DNA of 33,716 bases from assembly GCA_026388315.1 (NCBI GenBank), contig JAPLKA010000056.1, positions 1-33,716 on the forward strand, written 5' to 3'. Position 1 is the stretch's first letter; every line of letters starts with the position of its first letter. The position numbers and the translations under genes are program-made. Positions 8,442 to 15,924 of this stretch are shown here, piece by piece. Source of the stretch: Pseudomonadota bacterium. Its GTDB lineage: Bacteria; Desulfobacterota; Syntrophorhabdia; Syntrophorhabdales; Syntrophorhabdaceae. A model generated the notes under the pieces. It was not told where the DNA came from, did not search any database, and saw nothing but the letters and a program-made list of their open reading frames with translations.

Positions 8442-9329
8442 ATGAACAGCTTGTTGCATAATGAAATGTTTACGGGTGCGATAGCCATATTGGTGCACAT
8501 CACCTTTCCCGTTATTGTCTTTGTGATTGCTTCGAATATGAAATTCAACGATATCAGTCGGGAAATCCGAAGGCCGTGGCTGCTGCTCAAGACCTTTATT
8601 GTGGCCTGTATTATGATCCCGCTTATAACCGCCGGGGTCGTTAAAATTCTCGATGTTCCCCTGCTCCTCGGAGGCTTGCTGCTCATCGCGTCGGTGACAG
8701 CGGGCGACCCATTCGATGTTGTGGAAGCGAAAGGCAAAAAAGGAAATATTGCGCTGTCTTCCATCACCATGCTGTTTCTGGTACTGGTGATGCCTTTTAC
8801 AGTTCCCTTCTGGTTGTGGATTTTCAGTCAGTGGTTTCCGCTGCGCCTGTCAGTTTCGCCCTGGCCTCTTTTCGCTACGGTAGCACCCCTCACCCTGGTG
8901 CCCCTGCTGGCGGGAATCATGCTCAACGAACTGCTGCCATCGCTGACAAAAACCCTTCGGCCTGCATTGGAGTGGTTCATCAAGATATCGCTTGGCATCC
9001 AGATCCTGATTTTTATCGTGCCCGCAATGGAAGCTGTGTTTACCTTCAACATCGCCTCCTTTGCTGCCATCTTCATCGTGACAACCCTGTCGCTTTTCGC
9101 GGGTTACTATGCGGGCGGAGGAGCCAACCGTAAGGACCGCATCAGCATAGCTACGACCTCCGCGCTGGGCAATCTGGCAGCCATAATGCTCGTTGTCCAC
9201 CTGTCCTACCCCAAGGTGCATGTGTGGTTCACCCTCCTGGCCTATATCATCCTGAGGTGGCTGGTCTTCATGCTCTGGTATCTGTTCCTGAGGGTCAAAC
9301 TCCATCTGCGAGGCGAAAAATTGGAGTAA
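8442..9329 (+). CDS. Bile acid:sodium symporter (BASS)-like membrane carrier
   Basis: A 295-residue, very hydrophobic protein with eight to ten membrane segments, probably a secondary carrier for organic anions. The layout, including LLLIASVTAGDPF near residue 85-97 and a central P-rich APLTLVPLLAG, resembles the SBF/BASS family. The substrate cannot be told. I place the start at ATG 8442 (AGAGGA ribosome site); an in-frame TTG at 8382 lies inside the repeat element and would add a hydrophilic head. The next gene follows after 20 bp. Confidence 0.65.
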   Translation: MNSLLHNEMFTGAIAILVHITFPVIVFVIASNMKFNDISREIRRPWLLLKTFIVACIMIPLITAGVVKILDVPLLLGGLLLIASVTAGDPFDVVEAKGKKGNIALSSITMLFLVLVMPFTVPFWLWIFSQWFPLRLSVSPWPLFATVAPLTLVPLLAGIMLNELLPSLTKTLRPALEWFIKISLGIQILIFIVPAMEAVFTFNIASFAAIFIVTTLSLFAGYYAGGGANRKDRISIATTSALGNLAAIMLVVHLSYPKVHVWFTLLAYIILRWLVFMLWYLFLRVKLHLRGEKLE

Positions 9330-9349
9330 GAAGGATAAAGGGGGGCGTT

Positions 9350-9574
9350 ATGCCGACAAAAAATGCAAGAGTGAATGTAGTGATGGAGAAACCACTCTAC
9401 GCCGCCGTAAATGAAATTGCAGAAGAACGCGAACTATCAATGTCTATGGTAGTAAAAGACTTTATCAGGGAAGCAATCGAATTACAGGAGGATCAGACAC
9501 TGGCAGGATTCGCCGAGATAAGGGAGGCATCTCTAAAGAAGGCTCTCTCTCATGAAGATGTATGGTATCATTGA
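9350..9574 (+). CDS. Small ribbon-helix-helix protein, orphan antitoxin-like
   Basis: 74 residues. The N-terminal half (KNARVNVVMEKPLYAAVNEIAEERELSMS..) has the strand-helix-helix pattern of CopG/Arc proteins, followed by an acidic tail typical of antitoxins. No toxin gene follows: the next 90 bp are non-coding and the next gene is on the other strand. The ATG at 9350 has a GGGGGG ribosome site. It may be a solitary regulator or an antitoxin whose toxin was lost. Confidence 0.75.
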   Translation: MPTKNARVNVVMEKPLYAAVNEIAEERELSMSMVVKDFIREAIELQEDQTLAGFAEIREASLKKALSHEDVWYH

Positions 9575-9661
9575 GAAGTATAGGACGTAACCGGACCGGA
9601 GATCAGAGGTGTGGCAAGAGACTTGCGTCATGTGGGTGTTTGATGAGGTAGTTATCGGCCG

Positions 9662-10240
9662 CTAAGAATCAATCAGTTCAGCCATCACAGAATATCTCCA
9701 GTCATATCTACTAATCTTTGTCCTGAAACCATATCCTGTAAGCATCTCTGATAATATCTCAGGAGAATAGAAATTGGCCGGCTCTTTAAACAATCTCTCC
9801 ATTCTGCATATAATCCGACCTATGAATGTATCGGGATTCAGGTCAAATATGAATAAGCGGCCGCTTAATATCATACAATCCTTTATCTCCATGATGGCTT
9901 TATGAGGATTATCAATGTGGTGGATGGTATCGCCAATGAGTACAACACTGAAAACACTTTTCTTAAACGGCAAAGATTCTGCTACTGCTCTTACTTTATA
10001 CGCATATTCAGGTACATATTGTATCATTCCCTGGGCAGGATCAAGCGCTACATACTTCAGGTCATTTCTGATCTTGTGGGCAAATTGAGTGAGAATTCCT
10101 GTGCCAGCGCCAATGTCGAGCACAAGACTACCAGGTTCAATCCCTTTTAAAAGTCCGGAAAGGTCATCTATGGTTTTCCAGGGATAGACTAATGGAGAGA
10201 ATAATTTGAAGAGTAAGCCAAGACGGTTAAAGGGAATCAT
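9662..10240 (-). CDS. Class I SAM-dependent methyltransferase
   Basis: 192 residues. Motif I is LVLDIGAGTGILTQFA (about 37-52), followed by a conserved acidic residue in VALDPAQGM and motif IV-like VVLIGDTIHHIDNP. This is the Methyltransf_11/UbiE-like layout, so a small molecule such as a quinone or lipid is a likely substrate, but none can be named. The start codon region has no clear ribosome site. Transcribed opposite to 9350-9574 and in the same direction as the GIY-YIG gene upstream, about 60 bp away. Confidence 0.85.
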   Translation of the reverse strand: MIPFNRLGLLFKLFSPLVYPWKTIDDLSGLLKGIEPGSLVLDIGAGTGILTQFAHKIRNDLKYVALDPAQGMIQYVPEYAYKVRAVAESLPFKKSVFSVVLIGDTIHHIDNPHKAIMEIKDCMILSGRLFIFDLNPDTFIGRIICRMERLFKEPANFYSPEILSEMLTGYGFRTKISRYDWRYSVMAELIDS

Positions 10241-10302
10241 GAGTGTTATTGTACAGCATTTTATCCTTTTCAGGCAAGAATTTACTCCTTTTCAGGCCCG
10301 AT

Positions 10303-10557
10303 TCAGCCGGTGCTGTTTCTTATGAGCAGCAATTTCTGTGCTCTGGATAATTTCTTTATCTCCGCTTCTCGCTTTAAGGCGATGGAAGGAGTGGAACAGA
10401 CTTCGACATAGACCAGCTTTACCGGCCGACGGCCCCGTGTATACTTGGCTCCTGCCTTGGTATTGTTATGTTCCTGGATTCTCTTTTCTATATTATTGGT
10501 GGTACCTGTGTATAAGGTTTTATCGGAACATTCCAGAATGTAGACGTAATTATTCAT
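10303..10557 (-). CDS. GIY-YIG domain protein
   Basis: 84 residues from the ATG at 10555-10557 (GAGG 8 bp upstream); a further in-frame ATG at 10569 is less well placed. It begins with NYVYILECSDKTLYTGTTNN, the GIY-YIG hairpin in the YVYIL/YTG form of the UPF0213/YhbQ type, followed by R29 and E33 in EKRIQEH. It is a single-domain predicted nuclease. In this family a role in DNA repair or mobile elements is often suspected but not settled. Confidence 0.9.
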   Translation of the reverse strand: MNNYVYILECSDKTLYTGTTNNIEKRIQEHNNTKAGAKYTRGRRPVKLVYVEVCSTPSIALKREAEIKKLSRAQKLLLIRNSTG

Positions 10558-10635
10558 GGCGTGCCTCATTTTTCATTGACACGTTCCGGATGTGCAGGTA
10601 AGGTAATGATCAATATCTGAATAGGAGGACCAGCC

Positions 10636-10818
10636 ATGGCTATAAAAGTTGAAATCAAAAACAATAAACTCTTCATCGAAATTGACCTGGAAAAACCAAC
10701 ACCGTCGTCATCCGGTAAAACCCTTGTAGTTGCAAGCACACATGGGAATACCGTTACTGCCGCTGAAGTGGGTGGCAAGCCTGTTACTATCGGGCTGAAC
10801 GCTTACATTAAACGCTGA
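10636..10818 (+). CDS. Small conserved-looking hypothetical protein
   Basis: 60 residues, starting at ATG 10636 with an excellent AGGAGG ribosome site. The N-terminal part alternates like beta strands (MAIKVEIKNNKLFIEIDLEK), then a TP-SSSGK linker and a second stretch (TLVVASTHGN). There is no membrane segment and I recognise no family. The strong ribosome site and balanced composition support a real gene. Confidence 0.7.
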   Translation: MAIKVEIKNNKLFIEIDLEKPTPSSSGKTLVVASTHGNTVTAAEVGGKPVTIGLNAYIKR

Positions 10819-10947
10819 GTTGCTATTAACTCCATGCCCCTGATCTGACCACCTTCACGGATACAGGGTTAGTTTACCATGGTCTTCCTTCCAAGCCCAA
10901 CAAATTGTTTGTATTCCGATTTCCGGATCGTATTTATATTTTTCTTG

Positions 10948-11026
10948 CGTAAAGGTAAGAATCAAATACGTTCCAACGCCTTATAAGACTTCAAGTTGAG
11001 GGAAGATATTGGACGATTGAGGATGT
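10948..11026 (+). repeat. Dispersed repeat, copy 1
   Basis: From CGTAAAGGTAAGAATCAAAT to GAGGATGTCC this stretch matches 20871-20955 at roughly 80% by eye, including GTTCCAACGCCTTATAAG against GTTCCAATGCCTTATAAG. Same orientation. It is the only sizeable signal in the non-coding interval 10819-11163. An AT-rich TATGCTATAATAATTG near 11080 may be the -10 region of the next gene. Confidence 0.65.
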
Positions 11027-11163
11027 CCCCACGTCCCCGACCGGATGCAAAAGCCCCTTCACAAAATACATTTTTATGCTATAATAATTGCATATGCTGT
11101 TGTCCTTTTGAATATGAGATTTCATAAAGAAACACGGGGCATATTTTGAAACGAAGGAAGGAC

Positions 11164-11613
11164 ATGTCTGAGGGCCTTGACGTAATCGTCGTTGATGACG
11201 ACCCGGCAGTATGTAATGTGATCGCCGAGATCATAGAGAGGTTTTATGTCTGGGGCAAGGTGCGTCGCTTCACCGATGCGGAAAAAGCCATTGCTTATTG
11301 CACAAATCAAAAGGCAGGTGTTGCCATTTTTGTTCTCGATGTCTTTATGGGAAAAGAAACGGGGTTCGGCTTCCTCGAAGCCATCGGAGACAAGTACCCC
11401 ATGGCCTATGAAGATACCATTATCATAACGGGCAATGCCAGCAACGATATCGTGAACATGTGTATTGCCTCGGACATCAACCACCTCATAGAAAAACCCA
11501 TCAAGCCCTTTGCCCTGCAGCTTGCAGTGAGGGCCGTTGTCGCAAAATACATCAAGTTCGCCAAGAGGCTCCTTGACGACCCCGTCTTTGCCGAGAGCGT
11601 TGCCGGACTCTGA
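11164..11613 (+). CDS. Receiver-only response regulator
   Basis: 149 residues, a single CheY-like domain without an output domain. The phosphorylation pocket is complete: DDD at 11-13, D59 (VLDVFMG), T89 (IITGN) and K111 (EKPIKPF). I start at the ATG at 11164, which has AAGGAAGG upstream; an in-frame TTG lies 18 bp earlier. No kinase gene is adjacent, so its partner is elsewhere. It could work by protein-protein contact, for example on a motor or kinase network. Confidence 0.85.
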   Translation: MSEGLDVIVVDDDPAVCNVIAEIIERFYVWGKVRRFTDAEKAIAYCTNQKAGVAIFVLDVFMGKETGFGFLEAIGDKYPMAYEDTIIITGNASNDIVNMCIASDINHLIEKPIKPFALQLAVRAVVAKYIKFAKRLLDDPVFAESVAGL

Positions 11614-11776
11614 TCAGGCCTTGGGCGTAGGTTTTTGTAAGGTCGTTGTCTATAACGTAGATATATACTTCCCTTGCCCCCCCAGTTCGGTATATCCGTA
11701 ACACGTAATATGTCACCCGTCATGGGTGTAAAACTTTTATTGCAATCGAAGACGTAAAGACGTATCTAAGGAAGCA

Positions 11777-11880
11777 GTAGCAACAGTTGCTACCACTCTC
11801 AAAATCTCCGTAAAGTCAATATCCGCCTTGTTTCACACACTTTTGCTTTTAAAAATATTTCCCAAGATTTGGAGAACAAT
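11777..11880 (+). repeat. Divergent copy of the two-hairpin repeat (family R3)
   Basis: GTAGCAACAGTTGCTAC (11777-11793) is a palindrome of the same GCAACAGTTGC core seen in the accessory region. It is followed by CTCAAAATCTCCGTAAAGTCAATA and, later, AAGATTTGGAGAAC, which line up with CTGAAACCTCCCTAAAGCCAATA and GAGAATTTGGAGATAG of the 24975-25120 copy. It is the main signal in the 11614-11996 gap. Confidence 0.5.
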
Positions 11881-11930
11881 TGCCCCGGAAAACGTAAAGC
11901 GTGGTATAGCTGTTTTGTAATTATATTTTC

Positions 11931-11959
11931 TTGACAACTGTCTGAAATAGCAGGAAAAT
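11931..11959 (+). promoter_or_regulatory. Possible sigma-70-type promoter of the cupin gene
   Basis: TTGACA at 11931-11936, a 17-bp spacer and GAAAAT at 11954-11959. The -10 match is weak. An AAGGAGG ribosome site lies immediately before the ATG at 11997. Confidence 0.4.
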
Positions 11960-11996
11960 GGGGGGAGCATTAAAAAATAATTAAGGAGGACCAGGG

Positions 11997-12347
11997 ATGA
12001 AAGTAGTCCGTTTCAGCAGTGCCGAAAGCTACGAGCCGGAGAAAGACTGGAGGCGGGTAAGCCTTTGCAGCGAAAAGGATATTTCCATTGAGCATTTCGT
12101 GAAACCGCCGCACCACTCATCACCGAACCACAACCATCCGAACGCGCAGGTGATGATCGTCCTGAAGGGCAAGCTCGCAATCATCACCGATAAAGAGGAA
12201 CAGGTTCTTGACGAGGGCGATGCGGTCTATATCCCCGGAAATGAAATGCATATTGTTACAAACCCGCTTGATGAACCGTCCGTCGGCATTGACATATTTA
12301 TTCCCGGCCGGTCATTCGATTTCTGGCTGAAACGAAAAACCGCCTGA
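11997..12347 (+). CDS. Single-domain cupin protein
   Basis: 116 residues. Cupin motif 1 is PNHNHPNAQVMIVLKGKLAI (H45, H47 and Q51 in the place of the usual E), and motif 2 is GDAVYIPGNEMH with H85, so three metal-binding histidines remain. The family includes small metal-dependent enzymes and sugar- or effector-binding proteins. Nothing here identifies the substrate. It is a monocistronic gene with a strong AAGGAGG site. Confidence 0.85.
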   Translation: MKVVRFSSAESYEPEKDWRRVSLCSEKDISIEHFVKPPHHSSPNHNHPNAQVMIVLKGKLAIITDKEEQVLDEGDAVYIPGNEMHIVTNPLDEPSVGIDIFIPGRSFDFWLKRKTA

Positions 12348-12363
12348 CAACTTTAATGTATTT

Positions 12364-12488
12364 ATACCAAGTTGCATTCAAAGGCGCATCGAGGCAGCGA
12401 CGACGAGCCGACGCAGGCGTACACAGACGTACGTCGAGGAGTGCGAGGAGGAGATAACAAAGATGAGCGAATGAAGGCGACTTGGTAT
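12364..12488. repeat. MITE-like element with terminal inverted repeats, copy A
   Basis: 125 bp bounded by ATACCAAGTTGCATTCA at the left and the inverse of ATACCAAGTCGCCTTCATTC at the right. The interior is rich in CGAGG/GACGACG units and TACGTCGAGGAG. A second element at 14693-14832 has the same plan. Neither encodes a protein. It fits a small non-autonomous palindromic element. Confidence 0.75.
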
Positions 12489-12577
12489 TACACCGTTAAA
12501 AAAGGGAATACTCAAGTTTAACGGAGCTGGCAAAACAGGAATTAAGACCGGTAAACTTACTGTGGGGGTTTGAGAAG

Positions 12578-12919
12578 ATGGGATTTATTGTTTTCGCGAT
12601 TCTTGGAATTGTTTTTGTTGTCGCCTTCGGCATCAGCGGAACAATGGCAGGGTTCGGCTGGCTGATGTTTAGAAGAAACAGCCGGGCGAGGGAGGACACA
12701 AAGAGGGTCTTTTACACGGTCCTAACTGTTACTATTATAATTCTCTACACAATTGTAACCTTTTGGCCTTTTCCACAGGGAAGACCGGGGAGTAACTACA
12801 GTGAATGGCTGAACGTATGGGGAACAAAAATTGCCATATATACAGGCACACCCGGGATAGGGTCACTTCTGGGAGGTCTGTTTACCTTTTTCTGTAGAAA
12901 AAAAGAGGGAAAGGGCTAA
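12578..12919 (+). CDS. Small membrane protein of unknown function
   Basis: 113 residues with three hydrophobic stretches (about 2-28, 45-63 and 82-105) separated by a basic loop (RRNSRAREDTKR) and a polar loop (PQGRPGSNYSEW). It ends in a lysine-rich tail. A TGAGAAG ribosome site precedes the ATG. I recognise no family. It follows a MITE-like element and may mark the left border of the accessory region. Confidence 0.6.
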   Translation: MGFIVFAILGIVFVVAFGISGTMAGFGWLMFRRNSRAREDTKRVFYTVLTVTIIILYTIVTFWPFPQGRPGSNYSEWLNVWGTKIAIYTGTPGIGSLLGGLFTFFCRKKEGKG

Positions 12920-12946
12920 AGCAATCAAGAAAACCTGCAACAGAAC

Positions 12947-13087
12947 CCGGCGAAACAGCGTATCGGCGAGTGTGGCAAGAAATAGCGTGGAGCCCACGCT
13001 ACGCGAGGACAGGCGTAGAGCGTTGAGCGTAGAGTAAAGGCTTTTTTAGCGGGGGGAAGAATTTACTAATTTAATGGACGTCCCCTC
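12947..13087 (+). repeat. Module-border repeat (family R2 with its leader), copy 1
   Basis: It holds GGCGAAACAGCGTATCGGCG (shared with 21252-21350), GCGTGGAGC and GAGCGTTGAGCGTAGAGTAAA (shared with 15770-15800 and 17345-17368), then AGCGGGGGGAAGAATTTA and ATGGACGTCCCC. It abuts the 3' end of the brnA gene. All R2 copies in the window point the same way. Confidence 0.7.
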
Positions 13088-13093
13088 ATCAAC

Positions 13094-13357
13094 CTAACCA
13101 CCGGAAGATGTTTTTTCCAACAAGACCTTCTCGTGGAGCCATACTTTTATGAGCGCCCCACGGTCAACACCTATTTTTTCACGAATCATATCAATGTCTC
13201 TCACAAGGGACTCGGCAACATCCAGGGTTATGCGTATTTTCTTGTTGTAGCGGGTTGTTTTCGCCTTTGACAAATCGATCAGGTCGTGAATATCCTCTCC
13301 CGCATCGAACCTCTTATCAAACTCGTCTGATGTTTTAGCCAGTTGTTTTTTTTTCAT
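13094..13357 (-). CDS. brnA: BrnA/CopG-type antitoxin
   Basis: 87 residues. It carries the BrnA-like central stretch KTTRYNKKIRITLDVAESLVRDI, a ribbon-helix-helix DNA-binding part, and a C-terminal helix (ALIKVWLHEKVL). It overlaps the end of the brnT gene by 23 bp, in the toxin-then-antitoxin order usual for this family. It should neutralise BrnT and repress the operon promoter at 13615-13642. Confidence 0.82.
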   Translation of the reverse strand: MKKKQLAKTSDEFDKRFDAGEDIHDLIDLSKAKTTRYNKKIRITLDVAESLVRDIDMIREKIGVDRGALIKVWLHEKVLLEKTSSGG

Positions 13358-13607
13358 AGAGCTTCACCTCCTTTGTTCTCGCACGCCTTACCGAGATAAT
13401 TCTGATAGTACTGTTCCTGATGGTGTATACAGCCACCCATATCTTACCTGCCACGTTTCCGATCACAATCCATCTGCTCTCAATCGGATAGGGCGCCTCG
13501 ATTTCAACTCTGTTGTCGTCAAACCAGATATTCCTGGCGGTCTCAAAATCTATCCCATGCTTTTTACGGTTAGACTCATTCTTGTCCTGGTCCCATTCAA
13601 ATACCAT
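13335..13607 (-). CDS. brnT: BrnT family ribonuclease toxin
   Basis: 90 residues when started at ATG 13605-13607, where the family signature begins: FEWDQDKNESNRKKHGIDFETA matches the BrnT xFEWDxxKaxxNxxKHGisFexA pattern. The longer reading frame upstream has no support. Later conserved parts are RWIVIGNVAGKIWVAVYT and RIISVRRARTKEVKLYE. BrnT proteins are RelE-fold RNases that stop translation under stress. There is no clear ribosome site and the predicted -10 lies only about 8 bp upstream, so the message may be nearly leaderless. Confidence 0.88.
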   Translation of the reverse strand: MVFEWDQDKNESNRKKHGIDFETARNIWFDDNRVEIEAPYPIESRWIVIGNVAGKIWVAVYTIRNSTIRIISVRRARTKEVKLYEKKTTG

Positions 13608-13614
13608 ACCGTTA

Positions 13615-13642
13615 ATAATACAGATTTTGTACAAATATGCAA
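13615..13642 (-). promoter_or_regulatory. Likely promoter of the brnTA operon
   Basis: On the minus strand, TTGCAT (13642-13637), a 16-bp spacer and TATTAT (13620-13615). The -10 is close to the start codon of brnT. Confidence 0.5.
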
Positions 13643-13763
13643 GTTGATTTTGACCTGAATAGAACATGGGGGGAAATCGGCAACAATACAGCCGACAGCC
13701 TTGAACAGCTTGTAGCATATCCCCTTTGTGTACAATTCTATTGCTTCTGCTGTATAATGGGCT

Positions 13764-14507
13764 ATGATCGTTAAAGAGATCGAGGCAAAAACCATTCTCT
13801 CTAAATCCCAGATCTATGACTATGCCTTGAATGCCTATGTGGGATGCCAGCATAATTGCATCTACTGCTACGCAAGGTTCATGAAGAGATTTACCGGACA
13901 CCGCGAGCAATGGGGAGAGTTCGTGGACGTAAAGATGAATGCTGCTGAACTCTTAACTCGGGAGGTCAGGAAAAAGAAAAAAGGAACCGTCTGGATAAGC
14001 GGGGTGTGTGATGCATATCAATATGTAGAACAGAAGTATATGCTCACCAAGAGATGCCTCGAAATCCTCGTTGAGAACGGCTGGCCGCTCGCGATCCAGA
14101 CAAAATCCCCTCTGGTACTGAGGGACATAGGGATATTGAAGAGATCAGCGGATGCAGAGGTCTCGTTCACCATAACAACTGCGGATGATAAGGTACGGAT
14201 GATCTTCGAACCGGGCGCTCCGCCGATAGAGAAACGGATTGAGGCGTTGGGAGTTCTTCATGCAGAGGGGATCAAAACTGTTGTTATGGTCGCTCCCATG
14301 CTTCCCGGAGCTGACAGACTCGTGGATATGCTGAAGGGCAAGGTAGACCATGCTTTAATCGATAGGTACAACTATCATTATGCTGACCGGGCGTATAAAA
14401 AGCACGGAATGGAATGGGCCATGGATGAGGAATTCTTTCAGGACAAAGGCGAGGAATTGAAGACCGCATTTGAAAAGGCAGGGATACCCTGCCAGAAACT
14501 GTATTGA
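13764..14507 (+). CDS. Radical SAM protein of the spore photoproduct lyase-like group
   Basis: 247 residues. The iron-sulfur binding motif CQHNCIYCYARF (C28, C32, C35) is of the CxxxCxxC form, with the YVGCxHxCxYCYA context seen in SplB-related radical SAM proteins. It shows a TIM-barrel-like run of strands to the C-terminus (IQTKSPLVLRD, VSFTITT, KTVVMVAPMLPG). The reaction is unknown; DNA repair is only one option. TATAAT at 13753-13758 ends 5 bp before the ATG and no ribosome site is visible, so a leaderless transcript is possible. Confidence 0.85.
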   Translation: MIVKEIEAKTILSKSQIYDYALNAYVGCQHNCIYCYARFMKRFTGHREQWGEFVDVKMNAAELLTREVRKKKKGTVWISGVCDAYQYVEQKYMLTKRCLEILVENGWPLAIQTKSPLVLRDIGILKRSADAEVSFTITTADDKVRMIFEPGAPPIEKRIEALGVLHAEGIKTVVMVAPMLPGADRLVDMLKGKVDHALIDRYNYHYADRAYKKHGMEWAMDEEFFQDKGEELKTAFEKAGIPCQKLY

Positions 14508-14593
14508 GAAGCGAGTCCCGTCCTTGGGAAGGGATGGGGGATGTCCTTCATTATTTCAATAACTTTCCTTACATCGAGTTTTTCAAGCTTTTC

Positions 14594-14640
14594 TGGCCGA
14601 GGCGATTTTTGATGCATGACGAGGCGGCAAGGAAGTGGCA
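14594..14640 (+). repeat. Half copy of a palindromic element (family R4)
   Basis: GGCCGAGGCGATTTTTGATG followed by a GACGAGGCGG segment matches the left end of the elements at 24800 and 25218. The expected right arm is not seen before the MITE-like element at 14693, so this is a truncated copy. The rest of the 14508-14692 gap shows no supported gene. Confidence 0.5.
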
Positions 14641-14692
14641 GCACGATTGGTGACTGCCTATTGCTAACATTTTGATAGCATTGACTATTATG

Positions 14693-14832
14693 ATACCAAT
14701 TCGAATTCAAAGATAGAACGAGGCGACAAGGAGGAGGCGACGGAGGCGCGGGGCACCCGCTTGCGGGTCGCAGTACGTCGAGGAGATGACGACGAAGGCA
14801 ACAAAGTTATATGAATGAAGGCGAATTGGTAT
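14693..14832. repeat. MITE-like element with terminal inverted repeats, copy B
   Basis: 140 bp. The left end is ATACCAATTCGAATTCA and the right end is the inverse of ATACCAATTCGCCTTCATTC. Shared interior: TACGTCGAGGAG and AACAAAG before GAATGAAGGCGA. The termini of both arms have AATT where copy A has AAGT on both arms, so the two ends have changed together. Confidence 0.75.
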
Positions 14833-14843
14833 GAGATATTTTT

Positions 14844-14917
14844 ATTTGCCGAAAACGTTTCGGCAAATGCTGCGTGCCGGAGGAAAGAAATTTAATGAAC
14901 GCCCCCACCTCCCTTAA
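14844..14917 (+). repeat. Perfect palindrome plus R2-like border before vapBC
   Basis: An 11-bp-arm palindrome at 14844-14868 (arm ATTTGCCGAAA, centre ACG) is followed by GCCGGAGGAAAGAAATTTAA and GAACGCCCCCACCTCCC, a degenerate version of the R2 border sequence. It lies just upstream of the vapB promoter, so the palindrome could also be an operator. Confidence 0.5.
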
Positions 14918-14928
14918 CAACAAGCGTC

Positions 14929-14956
14929 TTGACTTTTGTAGATAACATCCTATACA
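14929..14956 (+). promoter_or_regulatory. Promoter of vapBC
   Basis: TTGACT at 14929-14934, a 16-bp spacer and TATACA at 14951-14956. Transcription would begin about 30 bp before the vapB start codon, which has a GGAGG ribosome site. Confidence 0.7.
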
Positions 14957-14992
14957 ATTAACTATATTAAGTGGTGTCATTGGAGGTATAGA

Positions 14993-15262
14993 ATGAGCAC
15001 AGCGACACGGCAGGCCAATTTCCTTTTACCGGAAGACCTGGTTGAAGAGTTAAGAAAGAGTGTTCCCAGAAGAGAACAAAGCAAGGTCATCGCGGAAGCA
15101 TTGAGAAAGGAACTAAAACGAATGAAGCTTCAAAAGGCCTTGGAGACAAGCTTCGGGGCCTGGAAGGATGAAGACCATCCCGAATTGCAACAGGGGACTG
15201 AGGCCTTCATAAAAAGCCTGAGAAAATCTGACAGATTAGATCGCATAAACGACACAAAGTGA
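14993..15262 (+). CDS. vapB: VapB-type antitoxin
   Basis: 89 residues. The N-terminal region (ATRQANFLLPEDLVEELRKSVPRREQSKVIAEALRKEL) has the ribbon-helix-helix pattern; the tail is acidic and charged for toxin binding. It ends with a GTGA overlap with vapC, so the pair is translationally coupled. It has a strong GGAGG site and its own promoter. Confidence 0.88.
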   Translation: MSTATRQANFLLPEDLVEELRKSVPRREQSKVIAEALRKELKRMKLQKALETSFGAWKDEDHPELQQGTEAFIKSLRKSDRLDRINDTK

Positions 15263-15651
15263 ACACTATTCTGTTAGATACTGATGTACTGATCAACTTT
15301 TTGAGAGGGAACGAAAAGGCAAGAGACTTCTTCCGTTCCATTGTAGACGAATCCATCATCTGCTGCTCAGCGATAACCGTGGCAGAGATATATGCAGGCA
15401 TGAGATTGCATGAAGCAAAAAAGACAGCCGAACTCCTCGACGGCTTGCATATAATTGACTGCACCCGTCAAATAGCCGAAAAGGCAGGAAGCTATAAAGC
15501 ATCAATAAAAAGCCAGCAGCTTGATCTGGATGATTGCATTGTTGCTGCGACGGCTTTTATCAGCAATTCTGTACTTGCAACCGGCAACGACAAACACTAC
15601 CCGATGAAAGATGTCAGAAAAACTATTGTGCGAATGGGGAAAAAATATTAG
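15259..15651 (+). CDS. vapC: VapC-type PIN-domain ribonuclease toxin
   Basis: 130 residues starting with GTG inside the vapB stop overlap. The PIN acidic residues are visible: D7 and D9 in LLDTDVLINFL, E43 in ITVAEIYAG, D91/D92 in LDLDDCIVAATA and D111 in ATGNDKHY. VapC toxins cut tRNA or rRNA. A fragment of a second vapC 3' end lies at 20111-20164, so this region once held another copy. Confidence 0.92.
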   Translation: MNTILLDTDVLINFLRGNEKARDFFRSIVDESIICCSAITVAEIYAGMRLHEAKKTAELLDGLHIIDCTRQIAEKAGSYKASIKSQQLDLDDCIVAATAFISNSVLATGNDKHYPMKDVRKTIVRMGKKY

Positions 15652-15669
15652 AAGACCGTGACGCGTGAT

Positions 15670-15835
15670 CGGGTGCTGAACAAGGCAGGGTAAGGCTTTC
15701 CGGGGAGTTTCTATTTTGCGTCCACAGTGGACGCAAAACGAAAAGGTCTCGCGCCCGCATATGCGAAAGCAGCGTGGAGCGTTTAGCGTAGAGCAGAGGC
15801 TTTTTAGCGGGGGGAAGATATTTAATGAGTGCCCC
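15670..15835 (+). repeat. Composite border repeat: hairpin element R1 copy A plus R2
   Basis: R1 spans 15670-15757: outer stem GGGTGC / GCGCCC, conserved AACAAGGCAGGGTAAGGCTT, TCCGGGGAGTTT, then a central hairpin (15714-15738, arm TTTTGCGTCCA, loop CAG) and AAAAGGTCTCGCGCCC. A linker with GCGTGGAGCGTTTAGCGTAG leads to R2 (15801-15835, AGCGGGGGGAAGATATTTAA). Almost identical to 17242-17410. It fills the gap between vapC and the ATPase gene. Confidence 0.85.
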
Positions 15836-15924
15836 ATAGGGGTCCCCTGAAAGAATCACTTCGGCCCAGTGCCGGGGTATATTATTTCCTTGCAAATCTA
15901 ACAGCGATGTTTTAATATACATGG

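Noticed and set aside
13608-13910. Long N-terminal extension of BrnT
   Set aside because: The 100 extra codons do not resemble the family and overlap the region of the divergent promoter and radical SAM start.
14438-14710. 90-residue minus-strand frame after the radical SAM gene
   Set aside because: It runs through the 3' end of the radical SAM gene, a truncated R4 repeat and a MITE end; no coding support.
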